Positions 58,676-64,000 of a stretch of 64,000 nt of DNA are shown here, piece by piece. Position numbers and translations under genes: made by a program. Origin of the DNA: Icerya purchasi (Eukaryota; Arthropoda; Insecta; Hemiptera; Monophlebidae). The number at the start of each line of letters is the position of its first letter. Position 1 is the stretch's first letter. The DNA is taken from the NCBI GenBank assembly GCA_039619475.1, contig CM077115.1:537572315-537636314 (forward strand). The letters run 5' to 3'. The notes beneath the pieces are model-generated. The model saw nothing but the letters and a program-made list of their open reading frames with translations, was not told the DNA's origin and ran no database searches.

Positions 58676-61118
58676 TTAAATGTTTATACGGTCGCGGATT
58701 AAAGACAAGAATTTAGCAATAGCAGGGACAACAGACAGTGAAGGAAAGGCGAGGATAAAGGAAGCACAGTACGGCGTGGGGATATTAAGGGATAGTAGAT
58801 CTGAGTATAGTACCAATCTTTCGGAAGACAAAGATGCACACTCAAAGAAAATGTGATCAGCGTCATAATCGAGTGTGTTATCTACACATAATGGACAGAG
58901 GGGAAGGGAAGTAATAGAAAATCGATAAAGAGAAGCAGGAAGACAGCTGTGACCAAAGCGAAGGCGACAAAGAGAGGATATAGTAGAACGACGAAGGTGT
59001 GGGAAGTCCAGGAACCAAGGGTGTGAGGGTGGAAAGGATTGAATAGACAAATATAAGGACCGCGGATTTGTAAAGGAAGGACCATACAAAGATTTCCAAT
59101 TTTCAAATTGAATTTTTTTTGCTATACTTAGCAATTCGGAGGAGGGAAATCGTCGGACAAGACGCCCGGAAGCCAAAGCCGAACGAGCAAGGTAGTCAGC
59201 CTTCTCATTACCATGAATCCCAACGTGACTGGGGACCCATAGGAATCTTATATGCAATGAACGTGAGCGAGAGAGGACAGAAATTAAGGATCGAATATGT
59301 AAGATGACTGGGTCTGAAGAAGGATGAATATAGGGAGAGGAAATACAATCAAGAACGCTTCTGGAGTCAGATATCAAAAGAAAATTTGTTTGGACAGTAA
59401 GAGAACTAGTGAATTCAATGGCGCGTAGAATTGCAAACGACTCTGCGTAGTAAATAGAGCAGAATGATGGTAATTTAAAAACATTTGAGTGGTTAAGCGC
59501 AGGAATGAAGATCGATGCACCCACCCCGTGAGCCATTTTAGATCCATCAGTATAGACGAGTGTATGGTCGGGGAACGCGGATGTTACTAACTGGTTAAAT
59601 TCGTTAATAGATGCCGAGGGGGGAAGAGACTTTAAACCAGGAGGCAAGGAGAACAGAGTCGGAGGATGAATAAGGTCAAAAAAATTGAAGTGAAAATATG
59701 GGAGTTTATCAAAAGAAATAACAAAAGGAGCAAACTTAAATAGACGAGCGGAAACCTGGGAGAGAATGGGGATTTTACTAGAGGCAAAACGCCAATCCTG
59801 CAGTAGGGAATGGTATGAATCAATAAGATTATTTGAGGAGATAGGAAGGCGCTTGATGAGGAACCGGTAGGCAAGATAGTATCTACGAAGGGAGAGGGGA
59901 GGAACACCAGACTCAGCCAGGATCGCCGGAGTAGGGCTGGATTTTAAAACGCCAAGGCATAAGCGGAGGGCTGCATTCTGGACCGTATTCAGTTTGGAGA
60001 GAAGAGATTAGGATGCGTTTCCGTAAAGAAAACTACCGTAATCAAACTTAGAGCGGATAATAGATTTATAGAGTATGAGGAGTACTACAGGATCTCCGCC
60101 CCAGTTAGAAGACGACAAAGCCTTTAAGATATTTAACCGTTTTAGTGTAGATGAATGAAGATAATTTATATGTTCTGAGAAGGATAGTCGACTATTGAGA
60201 TAGATTCCTAAATATCGGAAGGAGGTAACAAAGGGTAGACGCAGGTTATTGATTGATACGTTGATTAATGCTGGATTGTAGGGGCGGTAAGTAAAAATAG
60301 TACATGAGGATTTTAAAGGAGCAATCGTAAGGTGGATTTCTGATAAGGAACTTTCCAGAATATGTAAGGACTCCTGCAGCTTGTGACGAGCTTCTGGGAT
60401 ATTAGAAGCGGCTGTATAAAGGAGTATATCATCCGCAAAGAACAAAGAGGAAGAAGGTATAGGAAGTGAAGCGATGTTTAGAGTATATATATTAAAGAGA
60501 GTGGGGCTAAGACAAGATCCCTGTGGTAGACTGTGGAAAACTTTTCGTATAATTGACTCATCGGCTGAACTTAAATGAATTGTTCTATTTTGAAAGAGAT
60601 TCATAATTAGGAAGATGAAATGAGGAGGTAAATTAATGGAGAACATTTTATTTCGGAGAGTTGGAAGATGAACGCTGTCAAAGGCACTTGAGACATCAAC
60701 AAAAGCGGCCAAAGTGAAGTTTTTTTGGATGAATGATTTGTATATATAGTATAGGAAAGAGGCAACACAATCAGAAGGACCACGGCCAGGACGAAATCCA
60801 TACATATTATCAGGGAGTACCTTATTATTCTCCAACCACCAAACAAGACGTTTGTTTAACATGGATTCGAATAGTTTCCTAAGACAGCTAGCGAGGGAAA
60901 TGCAGCGAAAAGCCGAAGAGTCTTTATCCTTTGGAATAGGGACAATTTTGAAGGAGTTCCATGTGGGAGGCGTATAGCCAGAAAAGAGAATAGAGTTAAA
61001 AATGTTTAAGAGGATTCCATAGAATTGTTTAGGAAGATTTTTAAGAACAGAATAAGGGATTCCGTCTAAGCCTGGAGATGAGTTTATATTTTTAGGAAAA
61101 GCTGCAAAGAGCTTCCTT
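58676..61118 (-). pseudogene. LINE B reverse transcriptase and RNase H, one stop
   Basis: A single minus-strand frame from about 61118 to 58676, broken only by a TAA at 60008-60010. RT: SSPGLDGIPYSVLKN, FKIVPIPKDKDSSAFRCISL, YGFRPGRGPSDCV, FVDVSSAFDSVHLP (first catalytic D), LPQGSCLSPTLFNIY and LFFADDILLY (catalytic DD). Past the stop: AILAESGVPPLSLRRYYLAY. RNase H: LVYTDGSKMAHGVGAS, YYAESFAILRAIEF, LLISDSRSVLDC, then WVPSHVGIHGNEKADYLARS. The tail has LPLCPLC and HIFFEC. All catalytic positions are present. It copies RNA into target DNA. The premature stop and lack of its endonuclease make this copy inactive. RNase H places it in the I/R1/LOA group rather than Jockey. Confidence 0.85.
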
Positions 61119-61247
61119 TTCCACTTACTGTAGTATCTCTCTTCTCCTTTCTCACCAGTATACTTACGTTCAGTATCTCACCTCTCCTTCCTTATTCCCT
61201 CCCTCCAGCTCTATTTCTTTGTTTTTTTTAATTTACTCAACAATGCC

Positions 61248-62480
61248 ATGATTAAGATTCTTCAATGGAACTGTCGCAGCGTTCGGGCAAACAAATTAGC
61301 CCTTGAAAGTTTGCTGGATATTCATGACATCCATGTAGCTTTTCTATCTGAAACCTGGCTCACAGATTCAGTAGATTTCTCCGTCAGAGGCTTTCAGATA
61401 ATTAGATGCGATCGCGAGGATGGCTATGGAGGAGCTGCCATTCTGGTTAGAATGGGCATTCCATTCACCACCCATAGCATTAACCTTCCAAACATGTCTA
61501 GCCCTTCCCATACTCCAAATTTTGTTTACATTTCTATCCCTTCCTCATTCACTAAATTACGCCACCCTCTTAACTTGGTCTCTGTATACATTCCTCCCTT
61601 ATGCAACCTTAAAGATCTTTATTTACCATCTTTTTTTGATTCCCTTCCTCATCCGTTTATTATTGGCGGAGACTGGAACGCCTGCTCTTCCGCCTGGGGT
61701 CTCTCATCCCAAAATCGTAATGGTTCCCTCCTTCAATCTTTGTTATTAGCCCATAATTTTGTCATTCTCAACGATGGTTCCCCTACATATTTTAAAAACG
61801 CTTCCACTTTCAGTTCTATTGATCTTACTTTCTGCTCTCCTAATTTAAGTTGGAAATGTTCATGGAGCACTCTGGACGGGACTTTTGGCAGTGACCACGT
61901 CCCCATAATTGTCTCTGTTCATGTTGCCGCTTCATCCATTCAACACAACACTTCGGTCACTCCTCGCTGGAACCTTTCGAAAACTGATTGGCCCAAATTC
62001 CATTCTTTTCTTGAATCCTCGACTTTTTGTTTCAATCCTAACCGTGATCCTATCCCTCAGTATCAAGAGTTTATCCAGTTGATTTCTTCGGCTTTATCTT
62101 CTTCCTCCCCTCCTAAGAAGAGTCGCACCGGAAATACCAGGCGTATCTATCCGTCGTCTTTGTGGTGGAATGCTGATTGTTTGTTAGCTTACCAATCTAG
62201 TTTGTCCGCATTTCGCACCTTTCGCTCTAATCCTACCATCGTTAACTTCTTGACATACAAACAAGCTAATGCTAAATCAAGATATGTTTGCATAAAGGCA
62301 AAGAAAGCGTCTTGGGCTGCATTTTGCGCATCCTTTTCCAGATGTACTCCACTTTCCCGAATTTGGAAGTTGGCAAAAGCTTTTCAAAATTCACGATCTA
62401 CCAGTCTTTCCTATGTGGATCTTTCAGCAGATAAACTTTCCTCCTCCGTTGATGGCGTAGCCATTTGTGAATCACCGTAA
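61248..62480 (+). pseudogene. LINE B endonuclease half of ORF2, inverted
   Basis: A 410-residue plus-strand frame starting MIKILQWNCRSVRANK, second of two nearby ATGs (the first, at 61243, is in another frame). Apurinic-like endonuclease motifs: N near residue 8 (WNCRS), E35 (SETWL), D142 and N144 (GGDWNA), then SDH at 215-217 (GSDHVPI). A linker (WWNADCLLAY, FRTFRSNP, RIWKLAKAFQNS) follows. The frame ends after ICESP, where the element stops, and the TAA at 62478 probably belongs to flanking DNA. The pyrimidine-rich 61123-61247 is its 5' leader. The enzyme nicks target DNA. It is cut off from its RT by the inversion. Confidence 0.85.
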
Positions 62481-62485
62481 ATGTA

Positions 62486-64000
62486 ATTTTTCGGCAGTAT
62501 CAAAAGGAAGTTGAATCCATTTCATTCTGCAAAAAAAGAAGCCGAAAAAAAATGGGCGCTCTTGATGTATAGTTTATTAAGCGACTAGTATCAACAGATA
62601 GAAAAGTAAGTGTTCAGAAATTAGTAACAGCCTTACACGAATACTGGATAAATGGTTTCAGGTGGCTGACAGTATATGGAATCTTTCTTCTCTTAAAAAT
62701 CATTAAATTTTTTTATTAGATTAACTTAGATTGTTATATCTTTCTTACTATTATAATAAAATACATGAATAGATTGATTCAATTCCAGACTAAATTTGCA
62801 TTTCATATTAAGTAATTTCACCTATATTAGTATTTTTTATTTTATATATACATATATGGCTAGTATGAAGGTCATAAACATATTTTATTTCTATTCCATC
62901 ATTAAGGCGAATTTTTAGCATGAATCAGTAAGTTTGTTCTGTAAAAAATATTTTTGCAATATTTATAAATGTAAGATAATTATTCATTAAAGAGAAAAAC
63001 TTATATTACTTTATGTTAAGAAAATGGGAAGTCCATTAAAAGTTAACAAAATAGTTTAGTGTTTTTCATACAACAATTTTAAAATTGAAAAGGAAAAGTA
63101 AAACAGAATAAAGGAAAAATGGTTGAAGTAAATGTACTAAATTTAAAAAAAAATTGACATGGTTTAAATTTCAATAAAACATTAATGTTCATATTAGTGA
63201 ACCAAATTTTATAGAACAAACCAACAAATTTGCTGAAAAACTTAGTGTACATAATTTTTAGTATCCATCTTCATAAATACAGCAGTTTTGTGATTGCCAT
63301 TGTACTGCATCTTCAAAAACCGTTGCAGAAGCACTTAATTTTTTGAATGAAATTTTAGAAAACTCATTAGTGTTCGGGCTCAGTTTATTTTGAAATGTTA
63401 TGCAGAAACAATTCAGTCTTAGAAACAAAATAATAATTCAGTAGATTATAATTATTCCTTGTTGTACAAAACTTTTATTTATCTCTACATAGTTTTCTTT
63501 TTAAAAATAATATAACATTACTGAATTTGATATTTTACATTAAATATAAATTCATTACATGTTTAAAAATTACTTGTAAAATTTGTATTCGGCATAATAA
63601 AATTATTACTTCACTTTTTTATTTTATATAATTCCTTTTTCTACCTAAAACATTTGGTATTGAAAATAGTTTATTATGTATATTTCGGGGTATTTTTCAT
63701 TTAGTATTATTTTATTAAGTTATGTCATTTTCAGTCTTACTACTTTAAGTAATTCATAATATATTTAATTGAAATCAATGCTTTTAAAAAATTTACACAG
63801 TATTGGGGAACTTATGATCAAAATTATCCAATAATATAGGTACATAATTTTCTTTAAAAATTTCATTTCATTTTCTATTCCCATTTAATAGATAATTTTT
63901 CTAAATAGTACTGCATAAAATAAAATCCCGCATTATAGTTTCATTATACAATAAATAATATATTTTTTAAATTTATTCTACACATTACTGTTAATTATTT
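62486..64000. other. CpG-depleted domain, right part
   Basis: About 7 CpG in the last 1.4 kb, matching 52.95-57.9 kb. It is the continuation of the same domain on the other side of LINE B. AT-rich, no exon recognised. Confidence 0.5.

Larger units (their letters stand above)
57892..62485 (-). mobile_element. LINE B: nearly intact I/R1-type LINE with 5' inversion
   Basis: On the minus strand a poly(A) tail (57892-57912), a 0.76-kb 3' UTR, RNase H, and reverse transcriptase up to about 61120. There the orientation switches: 61123-62485 carries 5' UTR and endonuclease on the plus strand. This head-to-head layout is the product of twin-priming 5' inversion. The two halves end at nearly adjacent points of the parent RNA: compared with LINE A only about 20 residues are missing between ...ICESP and KRKLFAAF. 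A weak target duplication TAAATATA/TAAATGTA lies at 57882-57889 and 62478-62485. ORF1 is absent, so the copy is also 5' truncated. CpG-rich, unlike its host DNA, so young. Confidence 0.8.

Noticed and set aside
1..64000. CRISPR array, bacterial operon or phage system
   Set aside because: The regularly repeated tracts are microsatellites (AT, GT, AAT, TTTTTA). Gene content and splice-like signals are eukaryotic.

Overview
This is eukaryotic nuclear DNA, most likely from an insect. A hemipteran is a reasonable guess, but nothing here fixes the species. It is strongly AT-rich and holds spliced-gene-like rather than operon-like organisation, with non-LTR retrotransposons of the I/R1 and Jockey groups, a Ty3/gypsy element of the CsRn1 type, hAT and Tc1/mariner DNA transposons, MITEs and foldback palindromes. 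No ribosome-binding sites, operons, phage genes or CRISPR arrays are present. Only one ordinary cellular-type protein gene is complete: an intronless BTB-BACK-kelch-like gene at 25.4-26.9 kb.

Layout. 0-6 kb: hAT C-terminal relic, a 30-nt initiator-tRNA-Met 5' half, a 1.97-kb foldback palindrome and a 0.44-kb hairpin. 6.4-7 kb: a dispersed repeat in two tandem divergent units. 8.5-11.2 kb: a hAT 3' end and a LINE relic (LINE A) lacking its reverse-transcriptase core. 11.8-13.3 kb: a perfect 22-bp palindrome, a 77-bp mariner-type MITE and a hAT 5' end with a TTF-type zinc finger. 13.3-17.9 kb: two Jockey-type LINE relics. 20.4-24.6 kb: four LINE 3'-end relics. 25.4-26.9 kb: the BTB gene. 28.6-34.6 kb: three I-like LINE relics (F, G, J), the last split by a hAT MITE. 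36.5-38.5 kb: a Tc1 transposase pseudogene, split by a second copy of that MITE and ended by a ~0.98-kb repeat. 40.0-46.0 kb: a complete, apparently intact CsRn1-type gypsy element with LTRs that look identical. 49.1-50.05 kb: an inverted second copy of the 0.98-kb repeat. 50.5-51.2 kb: a hAT-like non-autonomous element. 57.9-62.5 kb: a young LINE (LINE B) with a classic 5' inversion.

The least expected signal is compositional. From about 52.95 kb to the window end, excluding LINE B, CpG falls to about 5 per kb. It is about 20-35 per kb in the AT-rich DNA just to the left. The drop begins right after a possible first exon (52852-52942, ending in a strong GTGAGT donor). One repeat family is present on both sides of the boundary, and its copy inside the depleted domain has TG/CA where the other copies have CG. 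This is what a germline-methylated gene body looks like in insects that have DNA methylation. I therefore infer that the last 11 kb is the intron of a transcribed gene that recently received LINE B.

How the parts relate: the DNA is a nested transposon graveyard with a readable order of events. LINE J and Tc1 came first, hAT MITEs then landed in both (perfect 8-bp target duplications), the gypsy element inserted recently, and LINE B inserted recently into the CpG-poor domain. Several LINE relics kept their endonuclease and RNase H ends but lost the reverse-transcriptase core.
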